A DNA stretch of 64,000 nt from Acidipropionibacterium virtanenii (GTDB taxonomy: Bacteria; Actinomycetota; Actinomycetes; Propionibacteriales; Propionibacteriaceae): assembly GCF_003325455.1 (NCBI RefSeq), contig NZ_CP025198.1, positions 496,001 through 560,000 on the forward strand, in the 5' to 3' direction. The notes below the pieces were generated by a model that worked only from the letters and a program-made list of their open reading frames with translations, had not been told where the DNA came from and ran no database searches. Of this stretch, positions 32,741 through 41,263 are shown one piece after another (within the stretch, counting starts at the first letter, position 1; every line of letters starts with the position of its first letter). Both the position numbers and the translations under genes were made by a program.

Positions 32741-33631
32741 TCACTCGTTCGTGGATCCGGAGACCGTCCCGGAGACGAGGAACCTCTGGGAGGTGAAGAA
32801 GACGACGATCGTGGGGATGGCGGCAATGACCGAGGCGGCCATCAGCTGGTTCCAGTCGACGCCGTACTGCCCCATGAACTTGTAGAGGCCGACGCTCACC
32901 GGTTGGAGCTTCTCGTCCATCAGCAGGGTGTAGGAGAACAGCAGATCTCCCCATCCGGTGACGAAGTTGAACGCCGAGACCGTGACCATGCCGGGCACCG
33001 TCAGTGGCAGCACCACCCGCCTCAGCACGCCGAGCTTCGTGCAACCGTCGATCTCTGCCGCCTCCTCGACAGCTTTCGGAAGGTCGGCGAAGTAGGGCCG
33101 CATCATCAGCGCCATGAAGGGGATCGTCTTCGTGCCGATGGCGATGATGACCGCGAACGGGTTGTTGATGAGGCCCATCTTGGAGAACAGGATGAACAGC
33201 GGCAGGGCCAGCATCACGCTGGGGAAGGTCTGGAGGATCAGCATCGCGAACACGGTGATCCGCGCCCAGCGGGCACGTGAGCGGGCGATGGCGTAGGCGA
33301 TCCCCGCGCCGAACAGCAGCCCGAGGACGACGCCGCCGACACCGTAGAGGAGGCTGTTGAGCAGGTTCCTGCCGAACGAGGCGTCGGTCAGGACGTCGGA
33401 CCATCCGCCGAGGAACGGATGCCTGGGCCACAGGGTGCTGGCGGCCTGGAGCTCCGCCGGCTGGCGGATGGAAGTGACCAGGAGCCAGTAGATCGGGATG
33501 ACCAGTACACCGGCGAGGGTGTAGGTCCCCGCGATCCACCACCACCGGGTCCGGTTGCTCACGGCGGAGTGGTTCCGCGGGCGGCCCCCGTTCGCTCGAG
33601 TATTGGTGGGCGTCATCGAGATGGATGTCAT
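32741..33631 (-). CDS. Carbohydrate ABC transporter permease (MalG type)
   Basis: A 296-residue permease with six predicted helices after a 30-residue polar N-terminus. The EAA loop is EEAAEIDGCTKLGVLRRVVLPLTVPGMVTVSAFNFVTGWGDLLFS, typical of CUT1 MalG-like proteins. The ATG overlaps the MalF-like stop by 4 nt. It is the last gene of the operon (oxidoreductase, binding protein, MalF-like, MalG-like). No ATPase is encoded here, so a shared MsmK-type ATPase from elsewhere is presumably used. Confidence 0.9.
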   Translation of the reverse strand: MTSISMTPTNTRANGGRPRNHSAVSNRTRWWWIAGTYTLAGVLVIPIYWLLVTSIRQPAELQAASTLWPRHPFLGGWSDVLTDASFGRNLLNSLLYGVGGVVLGLLFGAGIAYAIARSRARWARITVFAMLILQTFPSVMLALPLFILFSKMGLINNPFAVIIAIGTKTIPFMALMMRPYFADLPKAVEEAAEIDGCTKLGVLRRVVLPLTVPGMVTVSAFNFVTGWGDLLFSYTLLMDEKLQPVSVGLYKFMGQYGVDWNQLMAASVIAAIPTIVVFFTSQRFLVSGTVSGSTNE

Positions 33632-34515
33632 GCTGCCTTCTCCCCTCGGGAGGTGAGCCACACGTACAGTGCGGAGAACGCGCCCAGCGCGATGAGAATC
33701 AGGATCGTGGCGGCACTGGCCGGGCCGAGATCGAAGTACTCGAAGCCCAGCTGATACGTGTAGTAGGTGACCACCGCGGTGCTTCCGGCCGGTCCTCCTC
33801 CGGTCATCACCAGGATGAGTTCGAACACGTTGAAGGTGTAGATGATCTGGACCGTCAGCAGGATCGCGATCGGTCCGGAGATGATCGGCATGACGATCTG
33901 GAAGAACCGCTTGACCGCGGACGCGCCGTCGACCGATGCGGCCTCGAGCACCTGGACGGGAACGGTCTGGAGCGCCGCGGACAGGTTCTGCATGGCGAAG
34001 GGGAACCCGAACCAGATGTTGGCGACGATGATGGTGACGAATGCCAGACCGGGCTGTTCCAGCCATCCGGGGCCGTGGATGCCGAAGTATCCCAGCACCG
34101 TGTTGACCAGGCCGTTGCCGCTCTGGAACATCCACTTGAAGGTGCTGCCGATGACGACGATCGGCAGCACCCACGGCACCATCAGGAGGCCCCGGAGCAC
34201 CCCTCTGCCCCGGAACGGCCGGTTGAGGAGCACCGCGGCGAGCAGGCCGAGCGTGAACTGGAAGGCGACGCACACGACTGTGAAGAGGAGCGTGCGCCAG
34301 GCCGAGGACCAGAACTGCGGGTCGGCGACGATCTTCCTGTAGTTCTGGAATCCGATGAACGACATGTGACCGCTGATCAGCCCCGGAACGGTCACCCTGC
34401 GGAAGCTGTTGATCACGGTGAGGATCAATGGATAGACGGCGAAGACGATCAGGAACAGTGCGCCCGGGACAGCGAAGACGGCTGTGCCTCGGCGCCATGA
34501 AGAGGTGGTTCTCAT
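33628..34515 (-). CDS. Carbohydrate ABC transporter permease (MalF type)
   Basis: A 295-residue permease with six helices. N-terminal helix FAVPGALFLIVFAVYPLILTVINSF; EAA loop LEAASVDGASAVKRFFQIVMPIISGPIAILLTVQIIYTFNVFELILVMTGGGP is characteristic of CUT1 MalF/UgpA-like subunits. It pairs with the MalG-like permease downstream and the binding protein upstream, 21 bp away. Substrate is probably a mono- or oligosaccharide or polyol. Confidence 0.91.
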   Translation of the reverse strand: MRTTSSWRRGTAVFAVPGALFLIVFAVYPLILTVINSFRRVTVPGLISGHMSFIGFQNYRKIVADPQFWSSAWRTLLFTVVCVAFQFTLGLLAAVLLNRPFRGRGVLRGLLMVPWVLPIVVIGSTFKWMFQSGNGLVNTVLGYFGIHGPGWLEQPGLAFVTIIVANIWFGFPFAMQNLSAALQTVPVQVLEAASVDGASAVKRFFQIVMPIISGPIAILLTVQIIYTFNVFELILVMTGGGPAGSTAVVTYYTYQLGFEYFDLGPASAATILILIALGAFSALYVWLTSRGEKAA

Positions 34516-34536
34516 GGGAATCTCCAGGTCGGGTGG

Positions 34537-35781
34537 CTAGGCGGCCAGCAGCGGTTCGATGGCTTTGGCGGCCTTGTCCAAGGCGTCCGCAGGAGTGCTC
34601 TGGCCACTGACGACGGACTGGAAGAGGTTGATGAGGGCGTCGCTCATGCGCGGATAGTCGGGGCCGTAGACGCGAGCCTCGGCGACGTTGAGCTGTTTCA
34701 GCAGGGTGGGGTAGGGGTCCTTGAGGAATGCGCTGCGGGAGGCGAGATCCTTACGGGACGGAAGCTGGCCGGACTCCACCAGGTAGGGCATCTGACGATC
34801 CTTGTCGAGGGCGAACTCGAGCAGCTGCCAGGCGGTGTCCTTCTTGGTCGACGTCGATGCGATGGTCCAGCTCTCCCCGCCGAGGTTCGACGCGGCGGAC
34901 TTCGGGCCCTTGGGCAGCGTCGTCACCGCGGCCCGGCGTCCGTTCCCCATGTTGTCGAAGACCCAGTCGCAGTCCCATGTGCCGCCGAAGGCCATCGCGG
35001 AGCGTCCGTTGACGAGCTCGGTCACCGAGCCCCGCAGATCCCAGCTGAGCGACTCCGTCGAAAGTGTCTTGGAGGAGACGAGGCTCTTGAGGTGGTCGGT
35101 CGCCCGCAGAGCTGCGGGGGAGCGCAGCGAGCCCAGGTCGGCTCCGGCCTGCCACAGCCAGGCCTCGTAGAGGAAGACGGAGTTCTCGCTGCGGGTCATG
35201 GGTGCCGAGACCCCGTAGCGCTTCCCCTCCGTCAGCGCCTTCCCGATTCTGCTCAACTCGTCCCAGGTGGTGGGTGCGGGAATGTGCTTCTGATCGAACA
35301 GGGTCTTGTCGTAGTAGAGGGTCAGCGCGTTGCTCTCGTTGGGGACGCCGTAGATCTTTCCCTTCCATGTCGCCGAGGCGGCCGGGCCGGGGTAGAAGTT
35401 GTCCCACTGCCCCCAGGCCTTGACCCGGGAGGTGAGGTCCTCGAGGACCCCCTGCTCGGCCAGCGACGAGTTCCAGGGGTTGTCGATCATGATGACGTCG
35501 GGGAGTTGGCGGGCGGCGGCGGCCTGGAGGATCTTCGCCAGGTAGTCCTCGTACTTGATGACGCGACGGTTGATCTTCACGCCGGTCTTCGCGGTGAAGT
35601 CGCTCAGTCGCTTGAGGTAGTTCTTCTCGGGCTGCTGCTGGTAGTCCCAGAAATCCAGGACCTTCGGGTTGCTGGCGCTCTCATTGCCGGTGGTGCATGC
35701 GGCCAGGGTGGCCGTCAGCCCTGCGGCGAGGAATGTGCGCCTGGTGAGTCGTGTGCGGTTGGGTATGTGATCGTGCGCCAT
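34537..35781 (-). CDS. Carbohydrate ABC transporter substrate-binding lipoprotein
   Basis: A 414-residue extracellular solute-binding protein (family 1). The ATG at 35781 follows AGGAGG. The N-terminus has a twin-arginine-like motif (TRLTRRTFLAAGL) and lipobox LAAC, so it may be exported folded by Tat. Family features include LPDVIMIDNPWNSSLAEQGVLEDLTSRV, YGVPNESNALTLYYDKTLFDQKHIPAPTTWDEL, and AFGGTWDCDW. It delivers sugar to the two permeases encoded downstream. Confidence 0.9.
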   Translation of the reverse strand: MAHDHIPNRTRLTRRTFLAAGLTATLAACTTGNESASNPKVLDFWDYQQQPEKNYLKRLSDFTAKTGVKINRRVIKYEDYLAKILQAAAARQLPDVIMIDNPWNSSLAEQGVLEDLTSRVKAWGQWDNFYPGPAASATWKGKIYGVPNESNALTLYYDKTLFDQKHIPAPTTWDELSRIGKALTEGKRYGVSAPMTRSENSVFLYEAWLWQAGADLGSLRSPAALRATDHLKSLVSSKTLSTESLSWDLRGSVTELVNGRSAMAFGGTWDCDWVFDNMGNGRRAAVTTLPKGPKSAASNLGGESWTIASTSTKKDTAWQLLEFALDKDRQMPYLVESGQLPSRKDLASRSAFLKDPYPTLLKQLNVAEARVYGPDYPRMSDALINLFQSVVSGQSTPADALDKAAKAIEPLLAA

Positions 35782-35845
35782 CGCGCGACCTCCTGTCGTG
35801 ATCGGGTGCCGGGAATGCTGGCCTCCCGGCACCCGGGGGGAATGG

Positions 35846-36973
35846 TCAGAATTCGGGAATGATCACCTCGGCGCCGTCGCGCATGGCCGACTCGTGGGCC
35901 GCCAGGCCGGCCATCGTCCAGTTCGCCGCCATCCTGGCGTCGACGCTGGAGCGGCGGCTTTCACGGACCGCCGTCACGAACTCGTGGACGAGGTGGGGAT
36001 GGGAGCCGCCATGGCCGCCGCCCTGGATGAACGAAAGGTGGCCCTCGTCGACGAACTTCTGGGTGAACGGGCGGATCTCCTCGGGAAGCAGGTCGGTCCG
36101 GTCGGGCGCGTCGATCCGGGTCGCGGAGATCGGGCGTCCGCGTCCGCCGTCAGGCTCGGCCATCTCGAACAGGAGGGGCTGTTCCCCCTCGAGCTGGGGC
36201 CATTCGAAGCCCATCTTGTCGCCGTAGATGGAGAACGCCTCGACGTAGGGGCGGGCCATCTCGAACATGTTGCGGGTGACCTCGACGGCCAGGTCGTCGC
36301 GGTCGAGGGTGAAGATCGCGGTCTCGGCGGGGTAGGGGTTGTTGTACACCTTCTCCTTGTCGGCGGGCAGTGTTCCGGAACCGAAGCAGTGGACCTTGGT
36401 GCAGCGGCCGCCGGTGAGCGCCAGAACGGGGGACAGGGCGTGGGTGATGTGCTGCAGCGGAGGGAAGCCCTGCCAGTAGCCGGGCCATCCCTCCATGTCC
36501 TGGAGGTGCGCGCCCCGGGCGAAGGCCAGCTTGCCGAAGCGTCCCTGGTCCATGAGGTCTCTGACGTAGAGGAACTCGCGCGTGTACACGGAGGTCTCCA
36601 TCATCATGTAGGTCAGCGCGCTGCTCCGCTCCAGCTCGACGATCCTGCGCAGGTCCTCCTCGCGAAGCGCCGCCGGGATGGTGCAGGCGCAGTGCTTGCC
36701 CGCCTCCAGGACGGCGATGGACTGCTCGGCGTGCATCGTCACGGGGGTCACCAGATGGACCGCGTCGATGTCGTCGGCCGCAAGGACGTCCTCCAAGGAG
36801 TACATGACGCGATCGATGCCGAATCTGTCGGCGACCAGATCGGTGCGCTCCTTGTCCGGGTCGCAGAGCACCAGCTCCTTGACGCCGGGATGGTTCTGGT
36901 AGATCGGCGCGAACTCCAGACCGAACTGCAGACCCACCAGCGCGACCGTGATCTGCGTGTCGTGGCTCGTCAT
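35846..36973 (-). CDS. Gfo/Idh/MocA-family oxidoreductase lacking the usual EKP motif
   Basis: A 375-residue protein, first in the sugar ABC operon. Rossmann region VALVGLQFGLEFAPIYQNHPGVKELVLCDPD with only part of the glycine motif. Where most relatives have cysteine/glutamate-EKP with the catalytic Lys, this one reads KHCACTIPAALREEDL, so that lysine is missing. Later conserved parts include GYWQGFPPLQHITHALSPVLAL with an H-x-x-H-like pair. It may use another base, act as an epimerase or lyase, or have lost activity. It presumably processes the sugar imported by the downstream transporter. Confidence 0.84.
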   Translation of the reverse strand: MTSHDTQITVALVGLQFGLEFAPIYQNHPGVKELVLCDPDKERTDLVADRFGIDRVMYSLEDVLAADDIDAVHLVTPVTMHAEQSIAVLEAGKHCACTIPAALREEDLRRIVELERSSALTYMMMETSVYTREFLYVRDLMDQGRFGKLAFARGAHLQDMEGWPGYWQGFPPLQHITHALSPVLALTGGRCTKVHCFGSGTLPADKEKVYNNPYPAETAIFTLDRDDLAVEVTRNMFEMARPYVEAFSIYGDKMGFEWPQLEGEQPLLFEMAEPDGGRGRPISATRIDAPDRTDLLPEEIRPFTQKFVDEGHLSFIQGGGHGGSHPHLVHEFVTAVRESRRSSVDARMAANWTMAGLAAHESAMRDGAEVIIPEF

Positions 36974-36992
36974 CAGGGATGCCCTCCATCGG

Positions 36993-37122
36993 GAAACGAT
37001 TTCTTCGGTGAAACAACAGGGTGAACGTTAGCCGCCTCCGCAGCGGCAAGTCAACGCTTTTGACAAGGAAAAATGTATCGTTATGCCCTATGAAAACGTT
37101 TCATAAAATCAGAAACTGTTTC
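36993..37122 (-). promoter_or_regulatory. Three LacI-type operator dyads before the sugar ABC operon
   Basis: GAAACGATTTC (36993-37003), the 17-bp near-palindrome with arms TATGAAA/TTTCATA (37089-37105) and GAAACTGTTTC (37112-37122). All share GAAAnnnTTTC, the usual core of LacI/GalR operators. The surrounding A/T-rich stretch (about 37060-37110) probably holds the promoter. The rest of the gap to 37325 shows no gene. Confidence 0.6.
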
Positions 37123-37324
37123 GGGAAAATGCGAGCCTGGATGAGTCGCGGGGGATGCGTCGATCGATCCTGGGCATGCCTGTCTCCAGGTCCGGAATGT
37201 GGCTCGTCCCCCTGATGGCCGACCCACCCGTCCCGGGCCGGTGGCCGGGAATGGGTCCAGCAGTGCCAAACGCCGGCTGATCCTCGAGTTCGAGCTCCAC
37301 GACCGAGTGAAGGGAGGTGGGCTG

Positions 37325-37838
37325 TCACCGCCCTCCCGCGACGATCTCGGCGAAGAAGTCGGCCAGGTGATGCTCGCCGTAGCGTTGGCCGGTCGCGTCG
37401 TGGGTCAGCCCCTCGGCGAAGAACTCTGCGAGGATCTCGGCCCGCCCACGTCCCAGGCCCCTGACGGGCCGTCGAGCTTGTTGATCGCGAAACGTGCCAG
37501 ATCGGCGCCGTGGATCGGCGCGACCCGGATGCTGCGGGCGGGCGGCAGGACGATGACGCCGTGGCGCGCCATCGCGAGGAACTCGGAGACGTCTGAGAAG
37601 TAGCCCGACGGATTGACGACCTGATGGATGAGGGGCGACCTGACGAGTGCCTGCGTGAACGCCGCCTTGGAGCGCAGAATCAGCGAGTGCCCGGTCTCGG
37701 CGTGCATCACACCGATGTAGAGGAAGGATGCCACCCGGGCTCGCTCGGCGTCCTGCAGGAGGTGAAGATTCGCCAGGTAGTCGACGTCCCACGGCCGGCG
37801 TAGCCGGTCGCCCCTGCGACGACGACGAGTTTCGACAC
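37325..37838 (-). pseudogene. NmrA-like NAD(P)-binding protein, deletion and frameshift
   Basis: GTG 37838 with AGAGGAG starts VSKLVVVAGATGYAG, the glycine-rich dinucleotide site. The next bases jump directly to RPWDVDYLANLHLLQDAERARVASFLYIGVMHAETG, losing about 60 family residues. The body continues through VNPSGYFSDVSEFLAMARHGVIVLPPARSIRVAPIHGADLARFAINKLDGPSGAWDVGG, after which a frameshift leads to EILAEFFAEGLTHDATGQRYGEHHLADFFAEIV. NmrA/HSCARG proteins sense NADPH. Both lesions make this non-functional. Confidence 0.75.
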
Positions 37839-37921
37839 GGGTACTCCTCTTGTCCCTGAGTGTTCTGTCTCGCTCCGCTACCGGAGAGCATGGCACAGAC
37901 TGACCGGGGCATCATGGGCCC

Positions 37922-38286
37922 ATGAGCGTTCTGGGAGTTGTCACGATCGGTCAGTCCCCGCGGGTGGACATGGTTCCCGAGATGGTGGATCAGTGGCCCG
38001 GCGCCGATGTCCGCGAGGCCGGGGCCCTCGACGACCTCACCGCGGACGAGCTCAGCAGACTCACACCGATCCCCGGCGACGAGGTGCTGACCTCCAGGCT
38101 GCGTGACGGCTCCTTGATCGATCGGGGTCCTGCTGCCCCCTGGACGCGCAGCAGGCTGACTCCCGCAGCAAGTTCGCCGCCACCGGAACGATCGTCACGG
38201 CGGTAGCCGACCCCTACCGCGACGGGGCCGAAATGTTCACTGCCGCGGCCAGCACCCTCAGAACCGAGGGCGCCCGGACCGTGTAG
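37922..38286 (+). pseudogene. AroM-family remnant
   Basis: The first 65 residues (MSVLGVVTIGQSPRVDMVPEMVDQWPGADVREAGALDDLTADELSRLTPIPGDEVLTSRLRDGS) are a clear AroM-family N-terminus (GQSPR, xxGALD). A deletion/frameshift near 38120 then leads, in another frame, to a C-terminal piece TIVTAVADPYRDGAEMFTAAASTLRTEGARTV ending at TAG 38284. Full AroM proteins are about 220 residues. AroM-family genes tend to occur near DUF1177 and permease genes, and such genes lie 2-4 kb away here, so the remnant may be an old member of that locus. Confidence 0.7.
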
Positions 38287-38320
38287 GAAATTGGTGCGTC
38301 TACCCACCAACTTCCTACAC
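38281..38320. repeat. Dispersed hairpin (family 2, copy 1)
   Basis: GTGTAGGAA (38281-38289) and TTCCTACAC (38312-38320) are perfect inverted arms, extended inward by TTGGTG/CACCAA-like pairing. The same arms recur at 48290-48327. It overlaps the AroM remnant stop and may also terminate transcription. Confidence 0.65.
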
Positions 38321-38397
38321 CACCTCGGGAGTCCGTGGTCCGTGCCGGGTCCAGGGCGTCCTAGAGAGGTGAAAACTGTCGATCAGGCCGGGAGAAC

Positions 38398-39099
38398 TCA
38401 GCCTCTGGTCAGCACCGAGGTGAGCTCGGCGGGGGCGGAGAACTCGGCCGGTTCAGCTCCGCGGCGGAACAGCCTCGCTCCTCGTTCCATCCCCTCCAGG
38501 AAGTAGCGGCCGTCCTCGCAACGCAACCAGGTGCCCTCGCGCAGGCCCAGTACGGGAGTCTCGTTCTCCTCCAGGTACTGCACGATCCGCTCCTCACGGG
38601 TCTCGCCCATGTGGGTGTCGCCGGGAACGGGATCCAGGTAGTGCGGATTGATCTGGAACGGGACGAGGCCAAGTGTCGAGAAACTCGGAGGTTCGACTAT
38701 CGGCATGTCATTGGTCGTCGACAGGGTAGGAGCGGCGATATTCGTGCCGGCACTCGCACCCAGATACGACGCCCCGTCGGCCACCGCCTGCTGGATCGCC
38801 TCCATCCTCCCGGTCTCGTGCAGCGCCTTCACCAGACGGAAGGTGTTTCCACCGCCGGTGAAGATCGCCGGAGCCTGGGACAGCAACCCGGTGCTCACCC
38901 GGTGCGCGCCGGTCACGGAGATCCCGATTCCGGCGAAGAACCTGGCCGCCACAGCGGTGTAGCCGTCGACGTCGGCAAGCGCGAAGGGCACGAAGAACAG
39001 CTCGTCGATGCCGTCGAGGAACCGCGCCAGATCATCTTTGGCGTGATTGAGGTAGGTATTCCCCGAACAGGTGGAATTGGACAGCAGAAACGCTCGCAT
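38398..39099 (-). CDS. pepE: Peptidase E (S51 family, alpha-aspartyl dipeptidase-like)
   Basis: A 233-residue S51 peptidase. The nucleophile Ser is in SYLGASAGTNIAAPT (GxSAG), and a conserved His is in FQINPHYLDPVPGDTHMGETREERI. FTGGGNTFRLVKALHETGRMEAIQQAV matches PepE. The ATG at 39099 is favoured over the GTG at 39102 by spacing from GAGGAG. PepE cleaves Asp-X dipeptides in the cytoplasm. Related genes accompany DUF1177/AroM loci, consistent with the neighbourhood. Confidence 0.88.
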   Translation of the reverse strand: MRAFLLSNSTCSGNTYLNHAKDDLARFLDGIDELFFVPFALADVDGYTAVAARFFAGIGISVTGAHRVSTGLLSQAPAIFTGGGNTFRLVKALHETGRMEAIQQAVADGASYLGASAGTNIAAPTLSTTNDMPIVEPPSFSTLGLVPFQINPHYLDPVPGDTHMGETREERIVQYLEENETPVLGLREGTWLRCEDGRYFLEGMERGARLFRRGAEPAEFSAPAELTSVLTRG

Positions 39100-39190
39100 C
39101 ACTTCTCCTCGCCGTCGGTCCGCAGCACGGTCATCCGGCCGTCGTGCGAGACCAACTCCTGGAACTCATCCACATCGTAGGAGGACAGCC
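39099..39190 (-). pseudogene. Short C-terminal gene remnant
   Basis: The minus-strand reading LSSYDVDEFQELVSHDGRMTVLRTDGEEK ends at 39099, overlapping the peptidase E start. It looks like a true protein C-terminus but the upstream part (39190 onward) is replaced by non-coding sequence with a palindromic element. Family unknown. Confidence 0.35.
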
Positions 39191-39238
39191 CAGCGCCGCC
39201 ACCATCCTTGGCGGCTCGATCGCCCGGTACCCCCTGAC

Positions 39239-39281
39239 GCTGTGACGTTGTGGGTTGAACTCGCCCCACAGCATCACAGTG
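39239..39281. repeat. Dispersed palindromic element (family 1, copy 2)
   Basis: TGTGACGTTGTGGG (39241-39254) and CCCACAGCATCACA (39265-39278) are inverted arms with one mismatch and one G-T step, around TTGAACTCGC. Sequence and loop (GAACTCnCCCC) match the 48-bp palindrome at 24829-24876. Confidence 0.65.
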
Positions 39282-39326
39282 TCGACTGCTGTCGACCGCT
39301 CTCGACCGATCCGGACGCACGGGCAT

Positions 39327-40151
39327 TCAACGATTCGCGCGAGTCCGGCGTGACAGTCTGGCCTCGATACTGGCCGCGGCCCGATGGAGCGCAGGGACGA
39401 AGCGCTCCGGATCGGTGAACGTCTCGACCGGCCCGGCGGCCGAAAGGCTGCCGTAGGGACGGCCCTGGGCGGCTACCATCACAGCGATGCACACGACATG
39501 GGCGTCGTACTCGCCGGTCGTCAACGCGTATCCGCGCTCCCGGATGGCGAGGAACTCGTTCTCGAGGACCAGGGGGTCGGTCACCGTCCGGTCGGTGTAT
39601 CTGGCGACCGGTTGGCCCATGAACAGTTGACGTCGCTGCGAGACCGGCAGGTAGGCGTAGTAGGCCTTCGACGTCGCGCCGGCGTGCGCCGGGTAGAGCT
39701 CGCCGATCAGCGGCTGCATGCGCAGCGGGCCGGAGCTGCCGTCGACGGCGGCCACGGTTCTCATGTGGAAGTGGTCGGGCAGCGCGAGAACCGTGGAGGT
39801 TCCGGTGCGCGAGCTGAGTTCGCGCAGTATTGGATTGACGAGCATCTGGATCGACCCGCAGCGTTCCCACATCCGCCCCATGGTCAGCGTGGAAGGGCCG
39901 AGACGGTACCGGCGGGTGTCCGGATCCGACATCAGGAACCCGCGGCCGGTGAGGGTGGCGAGCAACCGGTGGGCCATCGACTTGGTGATGCCGAACTCCC
40001 GGGCGATCCCCGTGACTCCCCATTCCGGATGCGCGTCGTCGAACATCAGGAGGATCTGCAGGGCGCGGTCGGCGGTCTGCAGGGCACTGGGCGGCGACGC
40101 GCGTGGCGGCTCGGGCCCCGCTTCGGAGGACTCTGAACCCGGTCTCATCAT
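39327..40151 (-). CDS. IclR-family transcriptional regulator
   Basis: A 274-residue regulator. After a Ser/Pro-rich start, the winged helix is at about 20-85 (SALQTADRALQILLMFDDAHPEWGVTGIAREFGITKSMAHRLLATLTGRGFLMSDPDTRRYRLG), followed by the IclR effector domain (MRTVAAVDGSSGPLRMQPLIGELYPAHAGATSKAYYAYLP...GYALTTGEYDAHVVCIAVMVAAQGRPYGSLSAAGP). It is divergent from the DUF1177-NCS1-M20 operon, 150 bp away, and probably controls it. The start codon is uncertain by one Met. Confidence 0.9.
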   Translation of the reverse strand: MMRPGSESSEAGPEPPRASPPSALQTADRALQILLMFDDAHPEWGVTGIAREFGITKSMAHRLLATLTGRGFLMSDPDTRRYRLGPSTLTMGRMWERCGSIQMLVNPILRELSSRTGTSTVLALPDHFHMRTVAAVDGSSGPLRMQPLIGELYPAHAGATSKAYYAYLPVSQRRQLFMGQPVARYTDRTVTDPLVLENEFLAIRERGYALTTGEYDAHVVCIAVMVAAQGRPYGSLSAAGPVETFTDPERFVPALHRAAASIEARLSRRTRANR

Positions 40152-40301
40152 CCGAGATCCCCGTTCCGTTATTGAGAACTCCTTTGCTCCGCCGAAATCT
40201 ACCAGTGACTCTGATGGCGGACCCGACCGACTCCGGTCCATGATGCACCGGGCCGGCGAGCATCCCTCCGACATCCAGTCGCAGCCATCTGTGGAGGCCA
40301 C

Positions 40302-41261
40302 ATGCTCAGAAATGTTCTCGACATCATCGACATCCTCGACGACCCCTCGGCCAGTGGCGAGTCCGTCGCCTCCCTGTTGCGCTCGGTGGTCGCCACGGCC
40401 GAGCTCAGCGACCCGGCTCCCCGGATCGGCGTCCAGACTGTTCAGGGGGATCATGGGCACACGGATTTCGTGCGCGTCCTCGTCCCGGGCACTTCCGGCA
40501 AACTGGCCGGCGGCACGGCGCCGACTCTTGGCGTCGTCGGAAGGCTCGGCGGAATCGGGGCGCGCCCCGAACTGGTCGGCATGACGTCGGACGGCGACGG
40601 TGCCGCGGCCGCCCTGTCTGTGGCATCCAAGCTGCTGACGATGTACGCCCGCGGTGACCGGCTCGACGGTGACGTCATGATCGCCACCCACGTCTGCCCG
40701 GACGCCCCGACCCTCCCGCACGACCCCGTGTCGTTCATGGACTCTCCGGTCGATATCGCCACGATGAACGCCAATGAGGTGGATTCGGAGATGGACGCCG
40801 TGCTGTCGATCGACACCACCAAGGGCAACGCGCTCATCAACCATCGCGGCGTCGCCCTGTCGCCGACCGTCCGGCAGGGCTACATCCTCAAGGTCAGCGA
40901 CTCCCTGGTGCGGACGATGGAGATCGTCTCCGGGGAACCGGCTGTCACCTTCCCCATCACCCTCCAGGACATCACGCCCTACGGTAACGGCGTCTTCCAC
41001 GTGAACTCGATACTGCAGCCCGCCACCGCCACCCCGGCTCCCGTCGTGGGTCTGGCGATCACCACCGTCACCGCCGTCCCGGGATGCGCCACCGGCGCCA
41101 GTCACGAGACCGACATCGCGCTGGCCGCCCGGTTCGCCGTCGAGGTCGCCAAGGACTTCGGCGCCGGGCGGACGACCTTCAGCGACGACGCCGAGTTCGC
41201 CCGGCTCCAGCACCTCTACGGTCCGATGGACCGCTTCCAGACCCTCGGACAGGAGAACTGA
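40302..41261 (+). CDS. DUF1177-family protein
   Basis: A 319-residue cytoplasmic protein whose order of motifs matches DUF1177: MLRNVLDIIDILDDPSASGESV, GQTDF-like HTDFVRVLVPGTSG, LGVVGRLGGIGARPELVGMTSDGDGAAAALSVASKLL, THVCPDAPT, VSFMDSPVDIATMNANEVD, LSIDTTKGNALINHRGVALSPTVRQGYIL, and ITTVTAVPGCATGASHETDIALAARFAVEVAKDFG. The family has no established function. DUF1177 genes tend to cluster with AroM, peptidases and permeases, as here. It is followed after 2 nt by an NCS1 permease. A hydrolase or isomerase on a small amide or amino-acid-like substrate is conceivable. Confidence 0.88.
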   Translation: MLRNVLDIIDILDDPSASGESVASLLRSVVATAELSDPAPRIGVQTVQGDHGHTDFVRVLVPGTSGKLAGGTAPTLGVVGRLGGIGARPELVGMTSDGDGAAAALSVASKLLTMYARGDRLDGDVMIATHVCPDAPTLPHDPVSFMDSPVDIATMNANEVDSEMDAVLSIDTTKGNALINHRGVALSPTVRQGYILKVSDSLVRTMEIVSGEPAVTFPITLQDITPYGNGVFHVNSILQPATATPAPVVGLAITTVTAVPGCATGASHETDIALAARFAVEVAKDFGAGRTTFSDDAEFARLQHLYGPMDRFQTLGQEN

Positions 41262-41263
41262 TC

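Noticed and set aside
34751-35407. 218-residue minus-strand frame inside the sugar-binding-protein gene
   Set aside because: It is a frame-shifted shadow of the substrate-binding protein.
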